A stretch of 64,000 bases of DNA from Strongylocentrotus purpuratus (GCF_000002235.5 NW_022145601.1:21183389-21247388); one strand, 5' to 3'. Positions 1 through 12,324 are shown, counted from the stretch's first letter. Numbers and translations are program-made. The notes: generated by a model from the letters alone, not told the origin.

Positions 1-420
1 TTCTGTTGGAGGGGCACGAACCCCTGACACCCCATGTTCTCGCGGTACATAGGAAACCTTGAAGAATCAAGAGGAAACCTAGCGTGATAGATTAATGGAT
101 ACTCGAGAGTAATAGCAGATCAGTGAACGGGTTTCAATTAAGATCTTTAAATGTATATGCTTAATTTGGCATATAATTAATTATTCCCACACTTTTGTTT
201 GTTCTCTCTTAATTATGTCCCTTTGTTTATAATGCACATGCTGTAATGTGCTATTTTTTTCTTCTAAAGTGCGCCTTGAGCATTACAAGTGGATTTCAAG
301 TGGATGTCAATTAGTATTACTGAAGGAGGTATGATGAATTACAGTTTCCATCCACTCGAATGTACAGTTAAGATTATTATCAACGTCAACGATTATTAAT
401 CGCTCATTTTTTAATTTTGT

Positions 421-560
421 TTAAATTGTTATATTTGGGGAAAGGTTTGTCGTGGTCTATTGTGGATCAAATGACTCGCGGTTCGAGTCCCGCCGCGACA
501 ATATTCTAGAGTTACCACTCTCTACGCAGGTGTAATTAAATGGATACCAGAAGTAAGGAA
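421..560 (+). mobile_element. tRNA-derived SINE fragment
   Basis: It has 'GCGGTTCGAGTCCCGCCGCG' as a B-box region, followed by 'CACTCTCTACGCAGGTGTAA' typical of the SINE body seen in full at 58008-58358. Confidence 0.55.
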
Positions 561-1073
561 TGCTTTAAAGGCCGTGGGCACCGAAATCGGTGGCCTAGCA
601 GAGCCTGGGTAATGTGGGAGGGCCTAGTGCACCTTACGTGGTACATGTGCGCTTTGAAAAATCATATGGCTCCGTTTAGTCTCATTTCACGACGCCCCCT
701 ATCGTCAGAGCATGGTCAGCGTCAGCAGCCTAACATGTTAGCCTACGGACTTTTTTTTTTTTTAATCGTTAAAAATTCATTTTTTGTTTAAACGAAAAGC
801 ACATCCACCCCGACGTACGTTATCACTAGCTCTTTCATTTGAGCCCTCATGTCTCATTGACTTTTGAAAGTTCACCCACCGTAATTTTTCAAAATAGGTT
901 GCAAGCTCGTCATTGCCTATAATACACATGTGAAACAAGTCTAACTTTGGACTCAGTTTACCAAGCGATTTGAAGATTATAGGTCGAGCACACGAAACAT
1001 AAAACGCATGAATTATCATAGATCACTTCTGGCTATTTCATTATGTCCATTTCATCCAACCCCCCACCGTAAT

Positions 1074-1500
1074 CAGGGGCGGATCTAGCTTTTTGCTAAG
1101 GGGGGGGGGTTGACCAAAATAATGACGATGCGGAGCATCGTCCACGAGCCGCGAAGCGGCGAGCCGATTTTTTTTGGGGTGTTTATTTGAACTCCGTAAG
1201 TGATGTTTTCCTGGCATCTATTAACACAATGGAGACCATAAAAAGCAGTGCATGATAACGTCTTTTTAAATCAAGTAACAGTAAATACACAGTTATATCC
1301 AGAGTTATCATGTGTTTGGTTAAGTTACCAGATGAGTTGAATATCTTCTCACAATATTTGCATTTGAAAGGGTTTCTCTCCAGCGTGCGTTCTTTTTTTT
1401 TCTTTTTTTTCCTTTTTTTTTTTTTTTTTTTTTTTGGGGCCGCCCAAGGGGGGGGGTTTAAACCCCCTAAACCCCCCCCCCCCCCGTAGATCCGCGCCTG
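1074..1500. mobile_element. 427-bp TIR transposon nested in the 669-1695 element
   Basis: The left end is CAGGGGCGGATCTAG and the right end CTAGATCC-like (GTAGATCCGCGCCTG), so the TIRs are about 14 bp. GTAAT flanks both sides, and the unoccupied sequence at 20587-20592 has it once. Poly-G and poly-C tracts adjoin both termini. It carries a C2H2 zinc-finger gene fragment on the minus strand. Confidence 0.8.
1300..1395 (-). pseudogene. captured C2H2 zinc-finger fragment
   Basis: The minus strand reads NPFKCKYCEKIFNSSGNLTKH, a near-perfect finger without the final His context. The upstream linker bases encode GEKP one frame away, so a base has been gained or lost. It lies inside the transposon at 1074-1500. 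Confidence 0.6.
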
Positions 1501-1739
1501 GTAATTTTTCCATTTAGTAAAAACAAACATTTTGCCGAGTTTAGCAAAAACATGAATATTCATGACGGTCAGACAATACAGCCTTTTAGTACGTAACGTA
1601 TGGTGAATGGGAATGGGCGATGATCCGTTCAGGAGGTAGAGGTCAGTGGTTTGTGCTGGCAATGTTCACGCGAGCGAAAATGAGACAATCGGAGCAATAT
1701 GATCAGTTATTTTCTTAGTAGTATTAATATAAGTATTAT

Positions 1740-1900
1740 TGTAACTGTTTTTATATTATTATTGATTTGTCACAATTATTATTATTATTATCTTTATTCT
1801 TATTATTATTAGTAATAGTATCAGTAATATTATTATTATTACTTGCATTATTACTATTAATACTACTACTACTAGTAGTAGTAGTACTACTACTACTACA

Positions 1901-1946
<46 letters not shown>

Positions 1947-1950
1947 TAGG
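1740..1950. repeat. ATT / ACT trinucleotide microsatellite
   Basis: Runs of TTA/ATT followed by (TAC)n/(TAG)n. The open frames across it are poly-Leu/Ser/Val artefacts. Confidence 0.9.
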
Positions 1951-2437
1951 ATTTCCCGGCCAAATTCGCGTGTTTGTCATTCGAATTCATTTACTTTGCA
2001 TTTAAGTTAGCGCATATCGGCTTTGCCATGCCAATTATCATTCAATTTTCCAGTTTTTGTATTTAATTGAGGATTTTGGTCGAAGGGTTTCATTGATCTG
2101 TCATTCAATTTAGAAACTGCTCAACTAGCATTCAAATTAATATTCACTTGTCGAAGCGTAATTTTTATCATTCAAATTAACACCTGTCATTCGTATTCGT
2201 AATATTTTTATTCAAGTTAGGAATGTTAGGGGGAAGGATTGCAACAAACTTTTACAGTTTTTAAATAATACAGATAAAATGCATGATTTGCCATTGGAGT
2301 CTAAGCTGTTATTCCATTTATTTATTTTCAGGACAATGCTGATGGGTGTAGTCAGACATATTAGAAGGGGCGAAATCAAGGGATATGGCATTTCTGCACT
2401 ATCTGCATTATTTCTATAATATGCGTGTTCTACTTAC

Positions 2438-3685
2438 CATACTACTCTCCATAGCTTTCACGGCTCCCCTTCCCCGGCAGTCAAGCACTGGGAATGGTCT
2501 CTCCCATAGTCGCCACGGGCTACGATGGCGGCGCCGACGATCACGCCGATTGCGACGACGATGGCGGCGATGACCAATGCGATAGAGTGAAATTTTGCCT
2601 GGTCGATTGAAGAATTAAAATTTATCGTGACGATCAAGAAAAATATACACAGACCCAAGGACAGATGACACTTTGCCACTTTGTTCTTGGGGTTCCAAAC
2701 ATAAGCTTTTCATATAAAGTTTGTTGCCTCCTTTTGCGCCTTTTTTTCGTTAATATATCAAACATACCGTGAAGTTTATCAGAAGGAAAACGAATGTGAC
2801 ATTCACCATAGATTTAAAAGGAAGATTTAAAAAAAAAAGTATTCTTAATTACGATGCCTGATATCATTTTGCATGATTGGTTTACCTATTGTACACGAAA
2901 ATTGTCAAAAAGGAGGCAAATTGTGTTCAAATATATCTTAGATAAAATCAAGCTAGAAGGTGGTGGTTACTTTATGGTCACTCAAGCAGAAAATATATTC
3001 ATCCTAAACCCGTTATGAACAAATTCTATATCACAGGGTGATTTCACAAGTATAATTTTTTTCTCAATAAAACTCGAAAAGAGCCCGCCAGCTACATTGC
3101 GCAATAATCATCGGTTATCTGATTACTGGTATCTACCAAAAGCCTCGGTAACTAACCAAATTCTAAGACTTTTGAAAATATCATTGAAATGGACATATCT
3201 TTATGGTATTATGCATACTATTTATCTTAATCATCTGTGAAAGTTAATTCAATTTAAAGAACACTTTTATACTGGCTTCAGTAAAGGGCGGTTATGCATG
3301 CACAAAGTGCCCCGCACGACATTCGTCTGCTGTTCGTTCATTTCATCCGAAAAAGAAGAATTAAAATCATGAACAATGCCTATTGGCAGCGATAATAGAA
3401 ATCGTATTAATAAGAGAATTTCATCGTTTTGGACGAAATAAATGCATTAAATTCTTACGAGACACATAATTATTACGGAATCTAAAAAATTTACCTTGTT
3501 TGTCCTGTATGATAGATTCCGAATCGGAAAAAATAAAATAAATGAATACATGAATCAATTAAATTGCTTCGAATCCCCAAAATGGAGAAAAGTGGCCTGT
3601 AAAAGAGGAATCAGTGTTCGTGCAAGACAAACTATTAAAAGTACAAATATGAAATAGTATAAAATATTACCGATGATGAATCCAT
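2438..3685 (-). pseudogene. 5' part of a BRICHOS paralogue, frame broken in exon 2
   Basis: Exon 1 (3671-3685, MDSSS, donor GTAATA) and exon 2 (2438-2598, acceptor TCGACCAG, donor ATG|GTAAGT) match the gene at 24877-28570. Shared blocks are AKFHS, a long Ile/Val/Ala membrane segment and RGDYGRDHSQC. Exon 2 is 161 nt where the aligned paralogous length would be 162. One G is missing in the run at about 2465-2475, which causes an early stop. This could be a real loss or an assembly error in a G tract. Later exons are not seen in 1-2437 and may lie outside the window. Confidence 0.6.
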
Positions 3686-3974
3686 CCCCTTTTCCATTTA
3701 TTTCCTCCTAAACGTTGAAAAATAGTAGTTAGACAACAAATTGACGATGACAAAGTTCAGCCAGCTGCTTTCAAACCGTAAAGAAAGTGAAAATAAAGAC
3801 GAGACTGCAAGTGAGTCGGAAGACAAATCAATCCTACACTGTTTTCTTTAATAGTTTGTGCGGGTATTTATGACGGGAAATTACTTTGTGATAGCTATGA
3901 TGACTTGACAACAGATACGAAAGGGGTGTAGTTTCGCCTGAAGTCGAAACTATACACCACAAAAGGGCGTTGCT

Positions 3975-5062
3975 TATGACGGTCCTTATAGGCACTTATT
4001 CGTACAATTGATGTACGCCGAGTTGCCTGGAAACCAGTTTCACGTCGAGCAAAGCTCACAATACAATCGAAACCGGGCTGACCAGATTAAACGAAATAAA
4101 CATAGTTACGAAGATGCAAACCATCAAGAGATTCATAATAGATAGAGATACTGGTGAATTAAATATATTTTTACAATTCGTTATTTTCAGTTATGTTCAT
4201 TATACAACTATACAGCCATCGAATGGATGTACAGTTTTATGCAATTAGAACACAGGAAACTGTACAGCCATACAACTATGCAACTTTGCAACTATACAAA
4301 ATACATCGGTCGAATGGATGTATAGTTGCTAAGTTGTATGGTTGTACAATTCTCCGCGTTCTTATTTGTTAAAACCGTGGATCCATTCGTTGGCTGTATA
4401 CTCGAACGAATAGATATCAAAACATTTGGAGCTAAATGGACCCTATCGGAATTGAAGAAAATGCATCGGCAAAGATGTGATGGCCTTATACATCTTGGAT
4501 ACGGGGGGATAACGTTGATCAATATAAATGAGTCTATGTTTGGAAAGATAAAATTATAGGGAAAATGACTTTCTCACACTAAAAATTAAGAGAAGGCGGT
4601 ATTTCAAATTGTGACATGGTAATAAAGCTCTGTCGCCCAATCCGTTGATTTAAAATAAAACGCGATAGTAAATCATAGTGAAATTGTAAAGTGATTGCTT
4701 TACCCGAAAGAACATTTGTCGTATTATACTAGTCAAACTAGGCAAAATATGTGGTACTTTTAGCAGAACTAAGATGGATGTTAAAAAAAAGAGTGTTTTT
4801 TAACGTCATTCTCCATAGATCTTTTGTTGTTTGTAATAAAACAAGGACTGTTCAGTGACCCAAACGTTCTGATAAGATAGCCTGTAAGGCGCGTCGTACA
4901 CACTTGCAACTTAACATGCGCACGCGAGTGCCGCGATGGATGTAGATGTAGTTTGCATATTTGTATTGTTGGATGGTTGCACCTGCGTTCTGATTGGTTA
5001 AACCTCTACATCCATTCAATGCGTACTATCTGTACGAATAACGGCCAGTAAGGCCTGCCATA
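3975..5062. mobile_element. probable DNA element with ~25-bp inverted ends
   Basis: 'GGCACTTATTCGTACA' near the left and TGTACGAATAACGGCC near the right are inverted matches. Inside are inverted and direct repeats around 'GGATGTATAGTTGC', 'CATCCATTC' and 'GTTCTTATTTGTTAAA'. Exact ends and family are unresolved. Confidence 0.4.
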
Positions 5063-5427
5063 GTCGCCACGTGACAAAAATTGATAAATACTCTATAACT
5101 TCAGTCAAGTAATAGAATTTCACTCTCGTTGACGTCATTTTTAAGATAGACCAAAAAGTACTTTCGGGTATTGATTAAAGGAAATGCTATAGCACGCAGG
5201 AGAGGAGTGGGGCTCAGCCAATGCGAACACCCCCACCTTTTGGTTTTTTTTTCTTTTAACGAATGGTTCTACGATGCATGGGAACCTAAATGCTTGGGTA
5301 CTTTGCTCGCTTTGAGCTCCACAGTCGTGTCCGCGGAAAGATATAATCCTACATAGCACGATCAGTATTTATTCAGTATTATTTTTTGGCTTTATATAAT
5401 TGAGGCAAGGCAATATATACTCAACTC

Positions 5428-5640
5428 TTAAAGGCCCACTGCACTACGTGTAGCTAGTTGCGCCCTCTATATAACAAACAATGCCTAATCGGTGACCATT
5501 GGTCCCACATGATCCTCTTTTTCTTATGTTATCTGAGAGCTGAGTTGATTAAATAACCACCTGTCCAGTGACCTTGCAAGGCAGTCTAATCCCTCCTGTA
5601 AACTACGGCAGATAAGCTTTAAATCTGTGTGACCTCTTTC
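5428..5640 (+). repeat. interspersed repeat, copy 1 of 4
   Basis: Shares 'CACTGCACTAC', 'TGCGCCCTCTAT', 'ATGCCTAATCGGTG', 'CATGATCCTCTTTTT' and 'GAGAGCTGAGTT' with 42095-42265 and 47705-47920. An inverted end-copy lies at 9530-9590. Confidence 0.7.
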
Positions 5641-5936
5641 TAAGCTGCTAATGACGTAAAAGATATAAGCCAAGGTCCGGAAATCTCGTGGGGGAAAATG
5701 ACGCTGCCGGGGTTGTATTGAAGCGTTTTGTAATTGATAATAATCATTACTTCGAATGTTTAAAAGTATTGAATTTTGATAACCTTGTCCAATCAAAGTT
5801 GCACGTTTGCAATAGTGTAAATAAAGTTAGTTTTTTAAATCAATGAATATCTACTTTAACAAAGAAAAATTATGATATATAGCAACTCAAAAGAGGATTT
5901 GACGGGAGACATAATTTGTGTCGGTATTCCTCTGTT

Positions 5937-6460
5937 CGAAGTCTCCTGTAATAAATATTTCCTGGTGCCCATGTCGACAACAAACTTACATGGAAAAAAC
6001 ATGTTTATTCTATATGTAAAACAACCTCACGCAACATCTGTGTGATTAATAAACCTAAATGTTACTTTCCTTCTTTCACCCTTCTTATGCTTTATTCAAG
6101 TCTCATTTTACCTGATTTAAACTATGGGTTCCTTTTAGGGGTAACACTCATCAGTCGCTGTTAGACAAAATATTATTGTTCCGCTACAATAACAACAATC
6201 TACCCTAAGTTCTTGATCAGATATTTCATAGAAAGGAAACTGCTCGTAACTAGCCCACCCGGCGGTTCAATAAATTTATTTTACCACTAATGAGAACTAT
6301 TATGGACCAAAATACTGTTGCTTTCACCAGCCCGAAATTTGGAATAAATGCACCAACCATCCCTTATTTATGATAACAAAAATCAAAGGGTTCATGTTAT
6401 CACCATACAAAGCCTAATTCCATCTCTTTACTTATACCCCCAGCTGATATTAATTGTCAT
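5937..6460 (+). mobile_element. degenerate LINE reverse-transcriptase fragment
   Basis: Plus-strand codons read HVDNKLTWKKHVYSICK and TSRNICVINK, then ..YSSLILPDLNYG. This is the conserved stretch downstream of the RT catalytic site in non-LTR elements. Frameshifts and stops follow. Confidence 0.65.
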
Positions 6461-6462
6461 CA

Positions 6463-6600
6463 GTGGCGTACGCAGGATTTTTTCAAGGGGGGGGGGGGAT
6501 TAGAATTTGAAAATCGCGCCGAAAATTTCGCAACGCCTCTGCCGGCCGCTGAATAAGCGAAGGGGGGGGGGGGTAAGAGCCCCGAAAATTAGAAAATTAG
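6463..6600 (+). mobile_element. solitary left end of a TIR element
   Basis: 'CAGTGGCGTACGCAGGATTT' followed by poly-G tracts resembles hAT-like termini. No matching right end found nearby. Confidence 0.4.
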
Positions 6601-7234
6601 GCTGACTGATATTTCGTATTTCGATTGTCTGATGTTGAGTCATGCATGCGGAGATTCAAATGAAAATCAAATAAAAATGGTACCTAAATATACTAGGATT
6701 ATAACCCATGATTAAATATTCATACTTCAAACAATACAAGTTTTAAAAAGTGGGACATTTTTTCTGACTCACTCTGTAGTGCCTAATTCGTGTTTGTTTG
6801 TTTTGTGTTTTTTTTTTTTTTTTGTTTGGGGGGGGGGGGTTGTTTTCTTTGTTTATGTTTTTTCTTCTTTGGGGTTAGCTATTATAAGAAGAAAAATATC
6901 ATGCTATTTGTGTACGATAGTGGATTCAGTGGAAAGAATTAAAATCACAATACTTTGACGGTTAAGCAATATTGAAATTTGCACTGTTGGCCTAAATATG
7001 TAATATAATAAATACCCTGGACAAAATGTCGATAATCAGAGTATATCGATGAGCATTAACCAAACTCCATCTATCGCTACGTTTTAAAAATAAGTGATCA
7101 TTTTCGGTATTTGAATTTTAAATATATCTTTAGAAAAAGACATTAGAATTTCATCGATTATTTTATTGTGATTATTAAGACACTTTAAAATGATTTATGA
7201 AAATAATGTTCATATTACGTTTTTTCATGGGAAC

Positions 7235-7378
7235 CTACAAAAACAAGCTATGCTTTCCAGTAGGTTCCTGTTTCATTTCATAATTTTGATCTTACTTTGT
7301 CAACTATGTTTTTTATTGTGCAAACAATAATTATTGTTGTATCAAATGAAATAAAATCAGTCAATCAATCAATCAATT
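7235..7378 (+). mobile_element. LINE-like 3' tail
   Basis: 'CAAATGAAATAAAATCAG' followed by (TCAA)n, the kind of tail left by non-LTR elements. It may belong with the RT fragment at 5937-6460. Confidence 0.45.
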
Positions 7379-7379
7379 A

Positions 7380-8350
7380 TACAGCCATGAAGCCATAAAC
7401 ATACAAAACAAACTACTGTTTGGAAATCGTTCCTTTCTGCTAACCTTCCTCCAACCGCATAGCATTATTTGGTTTCAAAACAAAATGCACAACCATGACA
7501 ATAGATTCTCTTTATTTTGTATGTGCAACACATAAATTTTAATTTCATCTCACAGCAACCAACAGCAAATTAAGAATGAAAGCTACTCTGTATCTTGTAT
7601 GATTTGCGAAAAATGCAAATATTTAAACAAAAAAGTCGTATTTGTAAATGTAAATGAGTTTGACCGATGCTGAGCACATAGAGGCCTGTGCTGTCACTAC
7701 GAGTATAACATATCCCATCATCTGTACTATCAGAAGGCTAGGAATCCATTTCTGTTCATTCTAATTAAATAAATATGTCGAATATATTTATGTAATAAGG
7801 CCTAAAATAAAAACTTGTTTTTTTGATTTTTTTTATATTAACGAATTTAAAAAATATGTATTTTGTTTGTTTTATGGGATATGAATGCATAAAATCAAAT
7901 TATTCCCAAATTCTCACTCGTCTTCTGCCCTAGTTTCAAAATCCTACTAGCGTAAACATGCAAGTAGACCCCGGCCTCGTGTACGTGTTTATACCATGCA
8001 CTGCACCAACTAGAAACCCTGGCTAGAAACCAGGGAGATTTGGGCTACGGTCGCTGTTTAGAGTTTTCTACGGAAAGGCTCACAACACTTTTGAAATTTT
8101 GAAGGCACTAAAAAACATTACAAACAGAAAAACATCGGCCCACAAGAGGGCGAAAAAACAAAGTTTAACAAAAAAAAAACTTTCCGACCGACCGACCCAT
8201 GTTTTAGCACCCAAAGGGCAATACAACAAGTTTTTATTTTAGGCCTAATACACATTTCTATATATATCATAAGTCTACAAGTTAACAGTTCAACCGTGTT
8301 GTGACAATTCAGGCAAGCACTACAAGAGATATCATCTGCTGTATCAAGCA
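7380..8350. other. no gene seen
   Basis: AT-rich sequence without exon or clear repeat apart from simple runs. The same holds for 1-420, 5063-5427, 10010-10780 and 63320-63700. Confidence 0.5.
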
Positions 8351-8354
8351 AGCT

Positions 8355-8886
8355 CAAAGGGATAGTTGAGTTTTGTTGCAGAGGGCGCTTCACAAAATAA
8401 TTTTTGTGTGAGATAATGAAAATGTGAGTGTAAAATTTGAAACATTATACAATTTAAATGACAAAATCATCTTTGTTTGATCAAAATTTGTTCAGAGACG
8501 GCTGAAATATCCATAAATATAACCATTTCTAATATATGTGTGCTACCACAAATATTAGATAATTTGAACCAGCCGTTTAAAAAAACGATGAAGTGCCTTT
8601 TACGTTTTATTCCAGCCAATGCCGATGTTGGCCTTTTGTTGGTTTTTTTCGTGTTGGTTATAATACGCACAACCAGTCGGCCAGTGCATTGTTATTATTA
8701 ATTAATTAACGGTCAGCGTATTCTTGTTTAAAGTGGAGCTAAAATTAGCTTCATAAGTCCTAAAAGAGCACTAGAAATGTCATAAATAATTATAATAAGA
8801 GCAAAAACCATGCACTTTGAAAGCATTTGCGGTCTGAAACAATAACTCCACTATCCCTTTAAACAAGAACTCAACTATCCCTTTAA
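8355..8886. mobile_element. inverted-repeat element ending AAAGGGATAGTTGAG
   Basis: AAAGGGATAGTTGAGTTTT at the left is repeated inverted as AACTCAACTATCCCTTTAA at the right, about 530 bp apart. No coding capacity. Confidence 0.7.
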
Positions 8887-8904
8887 TTCTATAATTTTTT
8901 TAAT

Positions 8905-9255
8905 TTTTTTAATCTACATGATACATACGTATATATTACTTATACATTTTGATATATAAGGCGGTGTCACACAGAAAAAATCCCGACCCATCTTGAATAA
9001 ACCAGATTTTAGAAATCTAGTTTTTATCATTTACGTCGGTGACAGACTGGTGACAGACAGGCTACGAATAATCCGGATAACTAAAATCCGGATTTTGGGC
9101 CTCTGTGTCACACTGCCTATAGATATATATATATATATAAACAAATCCCACTCAAATTTGCATTTGTTTTAATCTACATGATACATACGTATAAATTACA
9201 GATACATTTTTATATATAGATATATATAAACAAATCCCACTCAAAACATTAAATA
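8905..9255. repeat. short tandem duplication, one copy occupied by a MITE
   Basis: 'ATCTACATGATACATACGTA' and 'AACAAATCCCACTCAAA' occur in both copies. Without the 160-bp insert the copies are about 75 bp and nearly identical. Confidence 0.75.
8959..9118. mobile_element. 160-bp MITE ending AGGCGGTGTCACAC
   Basis: AGGCGGTGTCACACAG and CTGTGTCACACTGCCT are inverted ends. It sits inside the first of two tandem copies of a flanking sequence; the second copy (9170-9250) lacks it. The flanking duplication is TA or ATA. Confidence 0.8.
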
Positions 9256-9529
9256 AACTGCTGAAGGCAGGAGAAGAGCTGTCGTCATTGTCACTAACAC
9301 CTATGAACAAATTATTTAAAAAAGACTGAAATAGTATGTACATGTATCATATATGATTAACAAATATTTTGACACAAGTGTAGCTAATCGGTTTACCTAG
9401 GTGAATACATGTTATCCGGTAATTCAAGTCTAACTTCTGCAATCTCACAATTGTACGAGACTGCATCCAGATTGCGCACGTTATGACATCTGACAAGAAC
9501 AATGTTTCTTTTTTTCTTTGTTTGCCAAG

Positions 9530-9590
9530 ATTTAAAAGTCGTAGATAGAGGGCGCAAGTAGCTATACGTAGTGCAGTGGGGCTTCAAGTC
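9530..9590 (-). repeat. interspersed repeat, copy 4 (end only, inverted)
   Basis: 'GATAGAGGGCGCAAGTAGCT' and 'GTAGTGCAGTGGGGCTT' are the reverse complement of the start of the 5428 repeat. Confidence 0.6.
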
Positions 9591-9743
9591 TCTTTTTATA
9601 ATTTGTGTATTTTCTTCTTTTCATTTCAGTTGTGACCATGTTCCTGCATTCTTTTTAAAAAAAGCTATAATCAATTGGATTATAGATTTTTCTGTACAAT
9701 ATTCATTTTTCTTAATTTTCTTAATTAAATCCATGTCAATCCA

Positions 9744-10007
9744 CGGACAACTGCCCCCTAGGATTGTTGTACGGGAGGTAGTTGTCCTAGAGGGTGGTTG
9801 TCGTAGGGTGTAGTTGTCCTAGGGGGTAGTTGTACTAGGGGGTAGTTGCCTGGGGGTAGTTGTCCGGGGTATTTGTCCCGGGGTTAGTCGTCATAGAAGG
9901 TGGTTGCCCTAGGGGGTAGTTGTCCTAGGTTGTAGTTGTCCTAGGGGTAGTTGACTAGGGGTGGTTATCCGGGAGTGGATGTCCTGGGGGTAGGTTCCCT
10001 AGAACCG
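9744..10007. repeat. foldback minisatellite element, copy 1
   Basis: Tandem 'CCTAGGGGGTAGTTGTC'-type units, ending 'GGTGGTTATCCGGGAGTGGA' then TAGAACC. Shares units and right end with 18501-18842 and 44003-44285. The left arm is short here. Confidence 0.75.
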
Positions 10008-10789
10008 TATATTTTGTAAAACAGCATCTGAGGAACTAATACTTCAACAAGCTCTGCTTCTAGCTAGTTCCTCTTTTCTCGTCCTTTTTCTATTATATTT
10101 GTCGTTTCATTGTATATTCGTCGTAATATACTTATTCATTGTAGTATAATCATAATCATAATCATATGAATTTGAATAATGGGAGCCCGATGACTGCGCA
10201 CCTATTATTTGAGTGGGCTTGAAAATTACGAGTAATTTCTATTGTATTGCTTTAATGTCTAATCTGATGCCCTTCCTTATGTTCTAAGGCGTAAGTGTGC
10301 CAAAAAGTTTATCAAATTTCGAGCAAAAACAACGCAATTTTCATATGAAATGATGGCCGTGTCATACATTGCAAAAACAAAGGTTCCCTAAGCCAAGCGC
10401 TCCTTCATTGTGTACGCAGGCTGGGATTTTCGACGTGTGATAGGACTATCATTTCGATTTTCGAGGCTTGTGAAGAAAAGAAATGTTAAAAGGCGAAACT
10501 ATGACTCCTGTTTTTTACATAAATACGTATCGCTATAACCATGATAACAGAGACGACAGTTTTGTATTATAATTTCACGTTTTGTTTGATCAAATTCACG
10601 CAGTTTTGCGCACATCGTTCAGATTCACTCTTTCCGGCATAAAGTACATATCAATAACTCGTACATTTTCATTTTGAATCATTCAAAAATAAAATCTGAT
10701 CCATCTTGCCAAGAGTACTGTAACAAACATCAATATAACAATGAAGTAAACAATATTTGTATCAAACATAACACGCTTTCACTTCAGGA

Positions 10790-10860
10790 GGGTCAAATCT
10801 GACTGACATGAGCGCTATACAAGAACCCATTATTATTATTATTATTATTATTATATCTGC
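10790..10860 (+). mobile_element. SINE 3' tail
   Basis: AGCGCTATACAAGAACCC followed by (ATT)n, the end seen in the tRNA-derived SINE at 58008-58358. Confidence 0.5.
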
Positions 10861-11165
10861 ACACAACATTAAGCAAGCACTCAACTCGTTTTCTTTAGAA
10901 TCTGATCGATAGATTATTCATGATATCCTTTTTCAGATATCTCATTAAAGCCGCTCGCTAAAGCTTTCGGCAAAAATCAACCTCAGGTAATTTCAATAGC
11001 CTTTACCGCAATGCTTTGATATGTGTGAACTGTATAATTTCTAAATGCGATACAACATACTGTATTCCAAGTAACCAAGCGGTCCCTTCCTTGTCAAGGA
11101 AGCAATAAGGAGCGTGCATACTCATTAAATCTAGAACCTCTACTGATCAAGAACCCTAACACAAT

Positions 11166-11574
11166 TAAAGGTAAAGACCAGTATTGGAAACGCCCCAATT
11201 TCAAAAAATGAAATGGAAGCTCTTATTACCAATCATGTGAAAGAATATGTTTTGACTAAAACATGATGATAACAATTTTGCCGGGAGACCGCCTACTAAT
11301 TGATATATTTGGTAAGTTAGTTTATCTACATGGTCTGTGAGAGATAAACGCACGTGTCGCGCACGTGTGCGTATAGTCCCATATACATCTTTCTGTGTAC
11401 AGTGCTTGTAACTTTACGAAGACTGTGCCAAATTTCTTATCATTTTAATGATTCCAGAACCTTGCAGTATACACACCAATACTTATATGCTAGATGATCA
11501 ACCTTTTCTGATCGATTCCACAACGTTTCTTTCACAATGCAATCGCATGACCATAACTGGTCTTTACCTTTAAA
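11166..11574. mobile_element. 409-bp MITE with AAAGGTAAAGACCAGT ends
   Basis: TTAAAGGTAAAGACCAGT and ACTGGTCTTTACCTTTAA are exact inverted ends. Its right interior ('TTTCACAATGCAATCGCAT') matches, inverted, the left interior of 29086-29484. Confidence 0.85.
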
Positions 11575-11639
11575 CACAACAAAAATCTAGCTCCTAATTA
11601 TTCTGCTTAGTATTCAGTAAATATGTCATTCAATCGTTC

Positions 11640-11785
11640 AGTATATATTTCAGTATTATTTACATATTGTTTTGATTTTTACCCTGGGCTCTCCAGGATA
11701 GCAGTGCTACAATAATTAAAGAGGTAATCCTGATTAATTAAAACTGAAAATCAATCAATCAATCAATCAATAAATAAATAAATAT
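11640..11785 (+). mobile_element. LINE 3' end
   Basis: 'CCTGGGCTCTCCAGGATAGC' then (TCAA)n/(TAAA)n, a hairpin plus simple tail as in CR1-like 3' ends. Confidence 0.5.
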
Positions 11786-11959
11786 ATCTACCATGCACCT
11801 GTACATATATTTATTTATTTATTGATTGATGGTTTTCTTTTTCTTTTTCGTTACTCAAGAATGAAAGGCGGAATGGTTGAATAAGGGAATTTGTTGAAGG
11901 CTTTTAGATGTCACATTGTCAAGAAACATAAAAAGGGGCAAATCAATGTCCCATGGCAA

Positions 11960-12060
11960 GCAATAATCTACATTTGCCACTCTCCACCCATGTGATGTAA
12001 ATGCGACCCGGAAGGAAGAAATTCCTTGAATGCTTTAGCGCCTCTTCATGGCTGCTCAGC
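11960..12060 (+). mobile_element. SINE body fragment
   Basis: 'TTTGCCACTCTCCACCCATG' parallels 'TTTGCCACTCTCCACCCAGG' in the full SINE at 58008-58358; the tRNA-like head is missing. Confidence 0.5.
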
Positions 12061-12324
12061 TACAGCCGGAGTGATACTTTTTATGAATGGCAGTACAGTA
12101 TAGTAGCTGCGCTTTGTGACTGTACATTTTAATATCATAAGAGTACAAGGCTTGGCGAGGGTATTTCTAATTTAGCTGTTAACTGTATACTTCACTTTTC
12201 TTTGAAATGTATAAACTATTAGGATCAGGCGTGCTCTTTCCTCCCACTATTCCTTTTGCTACACCATGGACATTCTGAAAGTTCTGCAAACATTGTAGAA
12301 TAATTTACCAAATGGCAATCCACA

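Larger units (their letters stand above)
669..1695. mobile_element. 600-bp inverted-repeat element, interrupted copy
   Basis: The ends GGCTCCG..TCTCATTT and AAATGAGACAATCGGAGC form imperfect inverted termini. The body matches 20181-20780 almost base for base, apart from an inserted 427-bp element at 1074-1500. No protein coding seen. Confidence 0.7.

Noticed and set aside
1751-1990. Poly-Ser/Val/Leu frames
   Set aside because: Trinucleotide repeat in different frames.
5524-5796. 90-codon minus frame
   Set aside because: Overlaps an interspersed repeat present in four copies; not conserved between them.
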